Assembly (NCBI RefSeq): GCF_000423665.1
Contig: NZ_AUIK01000022.1
Coordinates: 1-64,000, forward strand
Source of the DNA: Solirubrobacter soli DSM 22325
GTDB taxonomy: Bacteria; Actinomycetota; Thermoleophilia; Solirubrobacterales; Solirubrobacteraceae
Length of the DNA stretch: 64,000 nucleotides
Direction: 5' to 3'
This document shows positions 16,532-26,494 of this stretch, in pieces; positions within the stretch are counted from its first letter, which is position 1; every line of letters starts with the position of its first letter. A program made the translations under genes and the position numbers. The notes beneath the pieces were generated by a model. It saw only the letters and a list, made by a program, of their open reading frames with translations. It did not search any database and was not told the origin of the DNA.

Positions 16532-16786
16532 ATGGGTCAGGTCATCAACTTCCCCGGCAGCACCACTGAGGCCAAGAAGCACGGCCTGACCGAGGATCGG
16601 CGCCACGCCATCGTCACCGCCCTCTCGGCCCTGACGTTCCTGCTCGGCTTCTTCATCGTCGGGCCTTCGCTCGCGCTCTTCGCCTTCGGTTTCGCCTCCA
16701 CCGCGCACATCGGCTCCGCCCTCAGCTGCCTCGCCGGCCTGCTGGTCACGTGGGCCATCACGCGGGCGGCGTACAAGCACCTTTAG
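16532..16786 (+). CDS. Small membrane protein, unknown function
   Basis: An 84-residue protein starting at ATG 16532 (MGQVINFPGSTTEAKKHG). Residues about 1-30 are polar, and two hydrophobic segments follow (about 31-53, IVTALSALTFLLGFFIVGPS, and about 58-80). Two further in-frame starts lie just upstream (GTG 16526, and ATG 16454 inside the palindrome); the short form best fits a soluble N-terminus. It ends before a strong terminator shared with the convergent GGDEF-EAL gene. Family unknown. Confidence 0.65.
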   Translation: MGQVINFPGSTTEAKKHGLTEDRRHAIVTALSALTFLLGFFIVGPSLALFAFGFASTAHIGSALSCLAGLLVTWAITRAAYKHL

Positions 16787-16817
16787 CCCTCCAACCCCGT
16801 AGTTCCCCCCTCGCTTG

Positions 16818-16843
16818 ACGACCCGGCTCTGCCGGGTCGTTTG
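16818..16843. terminator. Bidirectional rho-independent terminator
   Basis: A perfect 10-bp stem, ACGACCCGGC / GCCGGGTCGT, with a TCT loop, followed by TTTG on the plus strand. It lies between the stop of the small membrane protein (16786) and the stop of the convergent GGDEF-EAL gene (16846), so it can serve both. Confidence 0.85.
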
Positions 16844-16845
16844 CG

Positions 16846-19371
16846 TTAAGCGCGGGTGTTGCGGCCGAGGCGGGGCGCGGCGCCCGTCGGGCGGCCGAGG
16901 AAGTAGCCCTGGCCGAGACCGGCCTTGAGCTCACGCAGGGCGGCCAGCTGATCGGCCGTCTCGATGCCTTCGGCGATCACCTCGAGCTCGAGGGTCCTGG
17001 CCAGATCGACGATCATGCCGACGAAGCTCGACTCGCGCCGCCCGCTCGTCAGGCCGTCGATGAACGGCTTGGCGATCTTGAGCGTGTCCAGCGGCAGCGA
17101 GTGCAGGTAGGAGAGCGACGAGTAGCCGGTGCCGAAGTCGTCGAGCGCGATCTTGACGCCGAGGTCGCGCAGCTCGTGGAAGCGCTCGACGCCGGCGGCG
17201 GCGACCAGCTGGGACTCGGTGATCTCGATCACGAGCTGGCCCGGATCGATGCCGGACTCCTGGATCGAGGCGAGGACGTTCTCGACCAGGCCCGGGTCGC
17301 GCAGCTCGGCGACGCTCAGGTTCACGTGCATGCGCAGCGGCTCGACGCTCGTGTCGGTCTCGGCGTCCTGCCAGCGGCGCGCCTGGCGGCAGGCCTCGCG
17401 CAGGACGTGACGGCCGAGCGGCACGATCAGCCCGGTCTCCTCGGCCAGCGGCACGAACTCGGCGGGCGGGACGAGGCCCCGCACCGGGTGCTCCCAGCGC
17501 ACGAGCGCCTCGGCGGCGACGATCCGGCCCGAGTCCAGCGCGACGATCGGCTGGTACTGGACGATCATCTGCTCGCGCTCGATCGCCTTGGCCAGCTCCT
17601 CCTTGAAGTCATGGCGGCGCAGCACCGCGGAGGCCATCTGCGGCTCGAAGAGCTCGAAGCGCGCCTTGCCCTTGGACTTGGCCTGGTACATGGCGACGTC
17701 GGCGTTGCGGATCAGCTCGTCGGAGTCGCCGCTGGACTGGTCGCTGGACGCAAGTCCGACCGAGAGGTGCACGGAGACGAGCTCGGTGCCGGCCTCGACG
17801 GGCAGCTCGAAGGCCTTCAGGATCCGGCGCGCGATCGTGCGCCCGTCGGCCAGCGGGTCGTCGACGCCCGGGATCATCACCGCGAACTCGTCGCCGCCGA
17901 GGCGGGCGACGGTGTCCTCGGGGCGCACGCAGCCGCGCAGGCGCTCGGCGACCGAGATCAGCAGCGCGTCACCCACGTGGTGGCCGAGCGAGTCGTTGAC
18001 GGTCTTGAAGTCGTCGACGTCGATGAACAGCACCGCGATCGAGCGCTCCGCGGCCAGCTCGAGCCGCACGCGCTCCATGAACAGCGTGCGGTTCGGGAGG
18101 TCGGTGAGCGGGTCGTGGTAGGCCTGGTGGTGCAGCTGGTCCTGCAGCGCCTCGAGCTTGTTGACCGCCTGCTCGAGCCGGTCGTACTGCAGCGCGACCG
18201 CCGCGTTGTTCGCCAGGGCCTCCAGGAGGCGCAGGTCGTCGGCGCCGAACGAGCGCTCCAAGCCGACGCGGTTGGCGAGCATGATCGTGCCGATCGTGCG
18301 TTCCTCGCCCGGGAGCATCGCGATCATCGCGTGGCGGATGCCGCGCGACTGCATGTGCGCGCGCAGGTGCGGGGAGCCGAAGGGCGGGGTGAGCGAGACG
18401 ACCGGGTTCTCGGCGTCGACGAGGCCGGAGAGCTCCTCGGCGATCGCGCGGTCGGTGATCTCCATCGTCACGCGGTGGTCGCCCGGGCCGTGGGTCGTGC
18501 GCAGCGGCTCGCCCTCGCCGGTGTAGAGGACGACCTCGGCGACGTCGGCGTTGAAGGCCTCGAGCGAGCGGGCGAGCAGCGCCTCCAGCGCCTCGGCGAC
18601 CTCGGGCGAGCGGCTCAGCGTGCGGTTCGCGTCGTAGAGGAACTCGAGCCGCTCGTGGCGCTGGCGCTCGCCGATGTAGGCGCGGTAGACCGCGAACACC
18701 GTCAGCGCCGGGACGAGCAGCACCGGCACGGCGCGCGGATCGGTCGCGACGACGAGGGCCGCGGCGATCGCGATCGAGGCGTTGATCAGCGTCACCAGCG
18801 CGTCCGTCGCGAACATCTGCACCAGCATCGGCGGCTTGACGTTGCCCTCGGCGATCGCGATCGCGCCGCCGAGCAGGAGGATCGTGAGCGCGCCGCTGGT
18901 CAGCGTCGCGGCGTACAGGCCGATCCAGGTCTCAGGCTGGAGCGCGTCGGCGTTGCCGGCGATCGCCGAGAGGATGCCGGCGGCGGCGCTGGCGGCGAGC
19001 GCGAGCTGGGCGAGGTTGAAGGCGAGCTTGACCGGCTCCAGGCGGCGGATCAGGCCCCAGACGATGCCGGTGCCGACCAGCGCGCCGACGACGAACGCGT
19101 CACCCGAGGCGAACACGAGGCCGAACACGAACGGCAGGTCGGCGAGCGAGAAGGAATGGGCGCTGCGGCGGAAGCGGACGTGGACGACGCAGATCTCCGC
19201 GAACGCGAAGCCGAGCGCGACCGCCCACCACGGGAGGTGCGGGTCGGCGTGCGGGGTGTCGCCGTGGGTGATGAAGAACCACGCGAGCGCGGCGAGGCTC
19301 GCAAGGGCGACCACGTAGACCCAGACGAAGGCTTCGCGCGACACGACACTCTTGCGACTCGACTCCTCCAT
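16846..19371 (-). CDS. Membrane GAF-GGDEF-EAL protein (cyclic di-GMP turnover)
   Basis: An 841-residue signalling protein. Residues about 10-225 form roughly eight membrane helices (MASE-like sensor), about 240-400 a GAF-like domain, then GGDEF and EAL domains. The cyclase motif is intact (RLGGDEFAVM), with an RPED inhibitory I-site five residues before it. The phosphodiesterase side keeps EALVRWEHP, NLSVAEL, EITES, LDDFGTGYSS, KIAKPFID and AEGIET, so both activities are possible. The start at 19371 (MEESSRKS) is preferred over the upstream ATG at 19464, which would cover the divergent gene's promoter and add an Arg-rich leader. Confidence 0.93.
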   Translation of the reverse strand: MEESSRKSVVSREAFVWVYVVALASLAALAWFFITHGDTPHADPHLPWWAVALGFAFAEICVVHVRFRRSAHSFSLADLPFVFGLVFASGDAFVVGALVGTGIVWGLIRRLEPVKLAFNLAQLALAASAAAGILSAIAGNADALQPETWIGLYAATLTSGALTILLLGGAIAIAEGNVKPPMLVQMFATDALVTLINASIAIAAALVVATDPRAVPVLLVPALTVFAVYRAYIGERQRHERLEFLYDANRTLSRSPEVAEALEALLARSLEAFNADVAEVVLYTGEGEPLRTTHGPGDHRVTMEITDRAIAEELSGLVDAENPVVSLTPPFGSPHLRAHMQSRGIRHAMIAMLPGEERTIGTIMLANRVGLERSFGADDLRLLEALANNAAVALQYDRLEQAVNKLEALQDQLHHQAYHDPLTDLPNRTLFMERVRLELAAERSIAVLFIDVDDFKTVNDSLGHHVGDALLISVAERLRGCVRPEDTVARLGGDEFAVMIPGVDDPLADGRTIARRILKAFELPVEAGTELVSVHLSVGLASSDQSSGDSDELIRNADVAMYQAKSKGKARFELFEPQMASAVLRRHDFKEELAKAIEREQMIVQYQPIVALDSGRIVAAEALVRWEHPVRGLVPPAEFVPLAEETGLIVPLGRHVLREACRQARRWQDAETDTSVEPLRMHVNLSVAELRDPGLVENVLASIQESGIDPGQLVIEITESQLVAAAGVERFHELRDLGVKIALDDFGTGYSSLSYLHSLPLDTLKIAKPFIDGLTSGRRESSFVGMIVDLARTLELEVIAEGIETADQLAALRELKAGLGQGYFLGRPTGAAPRLGRNTRA

Positions 19372-19435
19372 CTGTCCGGTAGTCGGCGCGTGAGTACGGT
19401 TCTTGACCGGCCTGGACAGGCGTAGCATTCGGGGC

Positions 19436-19660
19436 ATGGCACGCCTCATCCGCATGGACAACACCGGTCACACCACGCTCGCGGAGTGGACAGCGGCCGA
19501 TCCGGCGTCGGTCGAGGCCGCCGTCGCCGCCCTGCGCGCCGAGCTCGACCAGGGCTACTACGCGGTCGTCAACCACGGCGAAGGCCGCGCCGAGCAGGTG
19601 ACCACGCTGCCGGTCGACGCCGACCTCGTGATCCTCCGCCGCCCCATCGCGGGCGGCTAG
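19436..19660 (+). CDS. Small protein of unknown function
   Basis: A 74-residue soluble protein (MARLIRMDNTGHTTLAEWTA at the start) with one long helix-forming segment (PASVEAAVAALRAELDQGYY) and a beta-rich end (DADLVILRRPIAGG). No family recognised. It is divergent from the GGDEF-EAL gene. The stop codon TAG is the first three bases of a 29-bp repeat also found at 58346. ATG 19436 is chosen because an upstream start overlaps the divergent gene's leader. Confidence 0.65.
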   Translation: MARLIRMDNTGHTTLAEWTAADPASVEAAVAALRAELDQGYYAVVNHGEGRAEQVTTLPVDADLVILRRPIAGG

Positions 19661-19686
19661 ATAAAGGGGTCAGGCCCCTTTAGGTT
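19658..19686. repeat. GGGGTC-type palindromic repeat, copy 1
   Basis: A 29-bp sequence identical to that at 58346-58374. It begins with the stop codon TAG of the upstream gene, continues with ATA and the near-palindrome AAAGGGGTCAGGCCCCTTT (19663-19681; arms of 7 bp around TCAGG), and ends AGGTT just before the next ATG at 19688. It could form a hairpin between the two genes. Confidence 0.9.
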
Positions 19687-19687
19687 C

Positions 19688-20308
19688 ATGAGCGCGACGC
19701 TCCCTGAGACGGCGGCCGTCCATTGGCGGCCGCGCATGGACGCGGGGCGACTCTCGCTGATCGGCTGGTCGTGGACCGCGTCGACGCTCGTCCAGGTGCT
19801 GCCGATGCTCGCCCTGGCGATCATCCTCGTGCTGCTGGACCCGGTGACGATCGCGGTCGGCGCGATCATGCTCGTGCACGCTTGGGTGATCCCGGAGCTC
19901 TACGCCAACCGCGGGGCGAAGGTGATCAAGCCCAAAGCGCCCTCCGGCGACGCCGCCGAGGCCACGGCGCTCGGGCTGCTCGGCGACCTCGTCGACCACC
20001 GGGCGCGTGAGCTCCACGCCCGCACCGGGCTGATCATGGAGCGGGGCGCGTTGGGCGTCTGGCTCGTGGGGGAGGCGGGCGCGTTGCTCGTGCGCGGGCG
20101 CCGCGTGCATTGCTGGTGCGTGCGGGCGACCGACCCGGACCTGCCGTCGAGCGACCGCATCGCCCACCTGCTGCTCGCGCTGCGCGCCGACGAGCAGGGC
20201 TTCGCCACCGTCGCCAACCACGCCTTCGCGGGCGCGCGCTGGCGCGTGCGGAGGCGCCTCCCCAAACGGGTGCGCCCGGCGCTCGACGCGGTTCGACACA
20301 GTGGATAG
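19688..20308 (+). CDS. Membrane protein of unknown function
   Basis: A 206-residue protein. Residues about 22-68 hold two hydrophobic segments (LVQVLPMLALAIILVLLDPV, IAVGAIMLVHAWVIPELY); the rest is a soluble domain of about 130 residues (ALGLLGDLVDHRARELHART, GALGVWLVGEAGALLVRGRR) with a CWC motif. The family is not recognised. It starts 2 bp after a palindromic repeat, and no Shine-Dalgarno is evident apart from sequence inside that repeat. Confidence 0.7.
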   Translation: MSATLPETAAVHWRPRMDAGRLSLIGWSWTASTLVQVLPMLALAIILVLLDPVTIAVGAIMLVHAWVIPELYANRGAKVIKPKAPSGDAAEATALGLLGDLVDHRARELHARTGLIMERGALGVWLVGEAGALLVRGRRVHCWCVRATDPDLPSSDRIAHLLLALRADEQGFATVANHAFAGARWRVRRRLPKRVRPALDAVRHSG

Positions 20309-20376
20309 GTCGAGGGTGTGAACATTCAGCCGCCGGTATATGCCGGACTGGCCGTTGGAGGAGCATCATTGTCGTC

Positions 20377-20559
20377 ATGACCCCCGCCAGCGCTTCGCTC
20401 TCCTCCACCGGTCTGCCGATCCGCCGCCTGGCCCTCGTGCCGACCTCCGGTCGCTCCGATGCCGCCGTCCGCCGCTACCGGATCGCGCGCCTGCGTCTCG
20501 AGGACCGCGAGGTCGCCCGCGCCGAGCGCTTCGCCCACCTCAAGCGCACGCACGATTAA
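20377..20559 (+). CDS. Small basic protein, hypothetical
   Basis: A 60-residue Arg-rich protein (MTPASASLSSTGLPIRRLAL at the start; the C-terminal half is one charged helix, RIARLRLEDREVARAERFAH). A strong GGAGGAG lies 14 bp before the ATG, which is long spacing; an ATT codon at 20368 in frame would be at better distance. No family recognised and coding status is moderate, though codon third positions are G/C-rich as in neighbours. Confidence 0.5.
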   Translation: MTPASASLSSTGLPIRRLALVPTSGRSDAAVRRYRIARLRLEDREVARAERFAHLKRTHD

Positions 20560-20594
20560 CGCTGCTTTGAACCGGGCGGTCTAAAGTTGCGTTC

Positions 20595-20777
20595 ATGCGC
20601 AACTCGTCCGGTTCTTTCGCTCGTAAGGCCCTGGCGTGGGCCATCGTCGCCGTCGTCGCGATCCTGCTGTTCAAGTTCGTGGTCGCCGCCCTCGCGGGCC
20701 TCGTCTCGCTGCTGTTCGGCCTGATCCTGATCGCCGCCGTCATCTGGGCGGTGCTCTGGGCCTTGCGCAACCTGTGA
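20595..20777 (+). CDS. Small membrane protein
   Basis: A 60-residue protein: about 11 polar residues, then two hydrophobic segments covering nearly all the rest (LAWAIVAVVAILLFKFVVAA and LVSLLFGLILIAAVIWAVLW) and a short RNL end. Its stop overlaps the next gene's GTG by 4 bp (GTGA), so the two are co-translated. Function unknown. Confidence 0.7.
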   Translation: MRNSSGSFARKALAWAIVAVVAILLFKFVVAALAGLVSLLFGLILIAAVIWAVLWALRNL

Positions 20778-21061
20778 TCTACCTGCTGCTCGCGATCTGG
20801 TTCGGCGTTGCGACCGGAATCGTGGGCCGCATCCGCGGGTCGTCGTTCTTCATCTGGTTCATCGTCGGTGCCGTGGTGCCGGTGATCGGCCTCGGGATCG
20901 CGCTCCTGTACCGGTCGGAGCGCGACGAGGTGCGCCGCCAGTGCCCGACCTGCGGGAAGGTCGTCAAGCTCCACGACGCGATGTGCATGCGCTGCGGAAC
21001 CGATCTCGAGTTCCCCGAGGTGGGGATCGAGCCGGAATCCGCGGCGTTGCAGCGAAGCTAG
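20774..21061 (+). CDS. Membrane protein with C-terminal zinc ribbon
   Basis: A 95-residue protein with two membrane helices (about residues 2-18 and 26-45) and a cytoplasmic zinc-ribbon formed by CPTC and CMRC pairs separated by 11 residues. Such small 'double zinc-ribbon plus TM' proteins are common in actinobacteria without assigned function. It begins at the GTG overlapping the upstream membrane protein and ends 50 bp before ilvB. Confidence 0.75.
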   Translation: MIYLLLAIWFGVATGIVGRIRGSSFFIWFIVGAVVPVIGLGIALLYRSERDEVRRQCPTCGKVVKLHDAMCMRCGTDLEFPEVGIEPESAALQRS

Positions 21062-21111
21062 ACTCAGTTTTCGCTGTCCCCCTCGCGTTTCCACAAGGAG
21101 CTGAATCGCCG

Positions 21112-22791
<1,680 letters not shown>

Positions 22792-22794
22792 GCG

Positions 22795-23352
22795 ATGGGC
22801 GAACCCGGCACCAAGGAAGTCCTCAGCCTCGAGGAGCTCGAGGCCAGCGTCGGTCTGCGCACCGGCCGCAAGCACATCCTCTCGATCCTCGTGGAGAACA
22901 AGCCCGGCGTGCTCACCCGCATCGCGGGCCTCTTCGCGCGGCGCGGCTTCAACATCGACACGCTCGCGGTGGGGCCGACCGACGACCCCACGCTGTCGCG
23001 CATCACGCTGACGCTCGACGGCGCGATGCACCCGATCGACCAGGTGACCAAGCAGCTCCACAAGCTGGTCAACGTCATCAAGATCAGGGATCTGGAGCCG
23101 ACCGAGACCGTCGCCCGCGAGCTCGCGCTGTTCAAGGTCGCGGCCGACGGCGCCTCCCGCGCCGAGGTCATGCAGATGGTCGAGATCTTCCGCGGCAAGA
23201 TCATCGACGTCTCGAAGCGTTCGGTGATCATCGAGGTCACCGGCTCCTGGGACAAGATCGAGGCCTTCGAGCGCATGGTCCGCCCGTTCGGCCTGATCGA
23301 GATGGCGCGCACCGGCGAGATCGCCATCTCCCGAGGGAGAGGCGAGACCTGA
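22795..23352 (+). CDS. ilvN: Acetolactate synthase small (regulatory) subunit
   Basis: A 185-residue regulatory subunit giving valine feedback control of IlvB. The ACT domain runs from HILSILVENKPGVLTRIAGL through RRGFNIDTLAVGPTDD, and the C-terminal ALS_ss_C domain has the usual KIIDVS and EVTGSWDKIEAFERM. It starts with an ATG 3 bp after ilvB; its stop overlaps the likely CTG start of the next gene. Confidence 0.96.
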   Translation: MGEPGTKEVLSLEELEASVGLRTGRKHILSILVENKPGVLTRIAGLFARRGFNIDTLAVGPTDDPTLSRITLTLDGAMHPIDQVTKQLHKLVNVIKIRDLEPTETVARELALFKVAADGASRAEVMQMVEIFRGKIIDVSKRSVIIEVTGSWDKIEAFERMVRPFGLIEMARTGEIAISRGRGET

Positions 23353-24785
23353 CCCAGGTCACCCGTTCATCGGGCGTCGGCGGGCTCGCCGTCGACGCCG
23401 CGGAGCTGCGCGCTCGCGCGGAGCGCGCGGTCCGGCGTGCGCGCAAGTCCGGGCGACCCGTGTTGCTCGGCCACACGACCCGCGTCGGCGCCGACGTCGA
23501 CCCGAGCGCGGTCGCCTTCGCCTCCCGCGCCGCGGGGGAGAACTGGTTCTGCTTCGAGCAGCCCGACCGTGACGGAGCGGCGCTGGCCGCGCTCGGCACG
23601 GTCACGCGGCTCACGGCCTCCGGGACGGAGCGCTTCAAGCGCGTCGCCGCCGACTGGCGCACGCTGACCGCGGGCGCGGTCGCCGACCCGCCCGACGGTC
23701 CCGCGGGCGCGGGCCTGGTCGCCGTCGGTGGCTTCGCGTTCGCCCCGGACGGCGGCCACGCGCCGCACTGGGCGGGCTTCGACGCCGCCGACCTGATCGT
23801 CCCCGAGGTCGCGCTGGCGCGGCGCGGCGAGGACGTCCGGCTGACGCTGGCCGCGCTGGTCGCGCCGGACGATGTCGCCGAGGAGGTCGCCGCGCGGCTC
23901 AGCGCCCGGGCCGCCGCGCTCCGGCATTCGCCGCTCCCGCTGTTGGACCCCGCGCCCGCCGGGCGCTTCCGGATCGACTCCGTCGCGCCGCCCGAGCACT
24001 ACGAGGGCGCGGTCGCGCGGGCGGTCGAGCGGATCCGGGACGGTGCCTTCGAGAAGATCGTGCTCGCGCGCGAGGTCACCGTGCAGGCGCCGACGCCGCA
24101 TGACGCCGCCGCGGTCTTCGGCGTGCTGCGGGCCGGCTTCGAGTCCTGCTACGTCTTCTGCGCCGGCCGCGGCGACGCGGCGTTCGTCGCCGCCTCCCCG
24201 GAGCTGCTGATCCGCCGCGACGGTCACCGCGCGCAGACGGTCGCCCTGGCCGGTTCCACCCGCCGTTCCGCCGATCCCGCCGTCGACGATCACCTCGGCG
24301 AGCAGCTGCTGCAGTCCAGCAAGGACCGCGAGGAGCAGGCGATCGTCGTCCGCCGCATCTCGCGCGCGCTGCGGCCGCACGCGGTGTGGGTCGCGGCGCC
24401 CGACGAGCCGACGCTGATCAAGGTCGCGAACATCCAGCACCTGGCGACGCCGATCCGCGCGCAGCTCGCCCACCCGCTGAGCGCGATCGAGCTCGGAGGG
24501 CTGCTGCATCCGACGCCCGCTGTGGGTGGCGAGCCGCACGCGGCGGCCGCACCGCAGATCCCGGTGCTCGAAGGGCTGGACCGCGGCTGGTACGCGGGTG
24601 CCGTCGGCTGGACCGACGCCAACGACGACGGCGAGTTCTGCGTGGCGCTGCGGTGCGCGCTCCTGCGCGGGCGCGAGGCGCGGCTCTACGCGGGCGTCGG
24701 CGTCGTACGCGACTCGGACCCGGCGTCCGAGCTGGGGGAGACCGAGATCAAGCTCGGCGCGCTCCTCCCGATCCTCGCCGGCTGA
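23349..24785 (+). CDS. menF: Isochorismate synthase (MenF-type)
   Basis: A chorismate-binding enzyme converting chorismate to isochorismate for menaquinone. The C-terminal catalytic domain has FEKIVLAREVTV (Lys general base), AASPELLI, ALAGSTRR, QSSKDREEQAIVV, KVANIQHLATPI, HPTPAVGGEPH and AGVGVVRDSDP. The first ATG/GTG in frame is GTG 23460, but coding-like sequence ([19 protein letters not shown]) continues upstream to ilvN and homologues normally have this helix. A CTG at 23349 overlaps the ilvN stop (CTGA) and would give 478 aa; the shorter alternative is 441 aa. MenF rather than anthranilate or salicylate synthase is inferred from the nearby men genes. Confidence 0.85.
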   Translation: MTQVTRSSGVGGLAVDAAELRARAERAVRRARKSGRPVLLGHTTRVGADVDPSAVAFASRAAGENWFCFEQPDRDGAALAALGTVTRLTASGTERFKRVAADWRTLTAGAVADPPDGPAGAGLVAVGGFAFAPDGGHAPHWAGFDAADLIVPEVALARRGEDVRLTLAALVAPDDVAEEVAARLSARAAALRHSPLPLLDPAPAGRFRIDSVAPPEHYEGAVARAVERIRDGAFEKIVLAREVTVQAPTPHDAAAVFGVLRAGFESCYVFCAGRGDAAFVAASPELLIRRDGHRAQTVALAGSTRRSADPAVDDHLGEQLLQSSKDREEQAIVVRRISRALRPHAVWVAAPDEPTLIKVANIQHLATPIRAQLAHPLSAIELGGLLHPTPAVGGEPHAAAAPQIPVLEGLDRGWYAGAVGWTDANDDGEFCVALRCALLRGREARLYAGVGVVRDSDPASELGETEIKLGALLPILAG

Positions 24786-24852
24786 CGTGGTCCCGGGCCG
24801 GGCCCAGGCCGCAAGTTGGGTCCCGCGTCTCTTGTGACGGCTGCACCCGGCC

Positions 24853-25917
24853 GTGAGCCTGTCGAGCATGTTCACGGGTGTCTCATGGCGAGGCGAACGC
24901 GGCCAGACCGGGGCCGATTACATGGGCGGGCTGCTGCTCGTCGCGCTCATCGTGTTCGCGCTCGTCGTGACCGACGCCCCTGCGCAGGTGGCCGGCAAGG
25001 TCCGCCAGGCGGTCTGCTCGATCCGGGCCGGCAGCGACTGCGGCACGCCCAACCGCTCCGGCGGCTACGCGGAGGACGACTACGAGGACTCAGGGCTCGC
25101 CGACCGCGAGATCTACGACGCCGACTGCGGCTCGACCCCTGACGATCCCTCGCGCGCGGGTGACGACGGCGCGGTCGGCGACGACCAGGTCGACAAGGCC
25201 TACGAGAACCTCGGCCGCGTCTACGACTACTACCACGACACCTTCGGCTGGGACTCCTACGACGGCAAGGGCGCGCCGGTGGTCGGGATCGTCAACGTCT
25301 GCGACGGCGGCACGTCGTCGTATTGGAGCGACAACCGCGTCCACTTCGCGCCGGGCGCCGGCGACGCGCTGGACACCGCCGCCCACGAGTTCACCCACGG
25401 CATCACCGCCAGCACCGCCGGCCTGCGCTACGAGTGCCAGTCGGGCGCGCTGAACGAGTCGATCTCGGACATCATGGCCTGGAACCTCGACCCCTCCGAC
25501 GCGACCTACGGCGAGGACCGCGACGGCGACGGCCCCGACGACCCGGACGGCGGGACGATCCGCGACTACAGCCTCCCGACCCGCTTCGACCAGCCGATGC
25601 ACGTCGACGACTACCGCGCCACCAAGAACGACCGCTTCGGCGACTGGGGCGGCGTCCACACCAACAGCGGCATCCCCAACCACGCCTACTACCAGGTCGT
25701 CCTCCGGATCGGCCGCGACAAGGCCGAGCAGGTCGTCTGGCGCGCTCTGACGCAGCACCTACAGCCCGATTCGGGGTTCGAGGACTTCCGCACCGCGATG
25801 CTCGACTCCGCCGAGGAGCTCTACGGCCGCGGCACGGAGGTCGACGGCATCGACGCCGCCTTCGCCGCGGTCGGCCTCGACGGCACCTGGCAGGCCCCCG
25901 ACCAGGAAGGCTGCTGA
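24853..25917 (+). CDS. M4 (thermolysin-like) metallopeptidase with prepilin-type leader
   Basis: A 354-residue zinc peptidase. The catalytic site is complete: HEFTH (His178, Glu179, His182), third ligand Glu202 in ALNESISDI at thermolysin spacing, and His269 in GGVHTNSG (the His231 equivalent). The N-terminus lacks the usual FTP/PepSY propeptide; instead residues 13-42 read RGERGQTGADYMGGLLLVAL, a Flp/TadE-like leader (G, then an acidic residue at +5, then a hydrophobic helix), so it may be exported or anchored by a Tad-type route. Asp-rich loops suggest calcium binding. Start GTG 24853; ATG 24868 is an alternative. Confidence 0.88.
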   Translation: MSLSSMFTGVSWRGERGQTGADYMGGLLLVALIVFALVVTDAPAQVAGKVRQAVCSIRAGSDCGTPNRSGGYAEDDYEDSGLADREIYDADCGSTPDDPSRAGDDGAVGDDQVDKAYENLGRVYDYYHDTFGWDSYDGKGAPVVGIVNVCDGGTSSYWSDNRVHFAPGAGDALDTAAHEFTHGITASTAGLRYECQSGALNESISDIMAWNLDPSDATYGEDRDGDGPDDPDGGTIRDYSLPTRFDQPMHVDDYRATKNDRFGDWGGVHTNSGIPNHAYYQVVLRIGRDKAEQVVWRALTQHLQPDSGFEDFRTAMLDSAEELYGRGTEVDGIDAAFAAVGLDGTWQAPDQEGC

Positions 25918-25955
25918 ACGCTGTGATGACCCGACCGCTCGAACGTAGTGTCGGC

Positions 25956-26372
25956 ATGAGGATCCTGCTGCTCGCCCTCGTCGCCCTGTTCGTGACCGCG
26001 TGCGGCGACGACGCCCGGACCGAGCCCGCCGCCCTCTCCGAGCCGATCACGTACGAGGTGATCGGCGGCGACGCCTTCCGCGACGACACCGTGACCGTCC
26101 AACCCGACGGCACCGCGTCCGTCGAGACCCGCGCCGGCACCCGCTCCGCGACCCTCACAGCCGCCGAACGGGCGACCCTCGCGGGCGGCATCGCCGACGC
26201 GTCCCTCTCCGACCTCGAGGACGCCGTCGCCGACCCACCGGTCCCGGACGCCCTCTCCTACCGCTTCACCTACCGCGGCCACCAGGTCACCACCGACTCC
26301 ACCGAGCTCCCGGACGAGCTCCGCGGCCTCATCGGCACCTTCGACGACCTGATCGACCGCTACGGTGCCTAG
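25956..26372 (+). CDS. Lipoprotein of unknown function
   Basis: A 138-residue protein starting MRILLLALVALFVTACGDDA: a lipoprotein signal peptide with lipobox VTAC (Cys16). The mature part is about 120 residues, acidic, with no recognised domain (EPITYEVIGGDAFRDDTVTV; LSYRFTYRGHQVTTDSTELP). It resembles small protealysin-inhibitor-like lipoproteins (emfourin) in length and in lying next to an M4 peptidase; that link is speculative. ATG 25926 would also be in frame, but ATG 25956 gives a proper signal sequence. Confidence 0.75.
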   Translation: MRILLLALVALFVTACGDDARTEPAALSEPITYEVIGGDAFRDDTVTVQPDGTASVETRAGTRSATLTAAERATLAGGIADASLSDLEDAVADPPVPDALSYRFTYRGHQVTTDSTELPDELRGLIGTFDDLIDRYGA

Positions 26373-26494
26373 CCGTGTCAGAAGACTGACCGGTTTCCGG
26401 TTCACCAGGGGCGAGATTTCCCGCGTCCCACCTATGGCGTGTCGTGCACACGCTCGACATTCACTCACTGTTCGTGAGAGGTTGGCGGCCCTCC

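Noticed and set aside
21062..21111. Attenuator or T-box before ilvB
   Set aside because: The leader is only 50 bp with no leader peptide, stem pair or T-box sequence.
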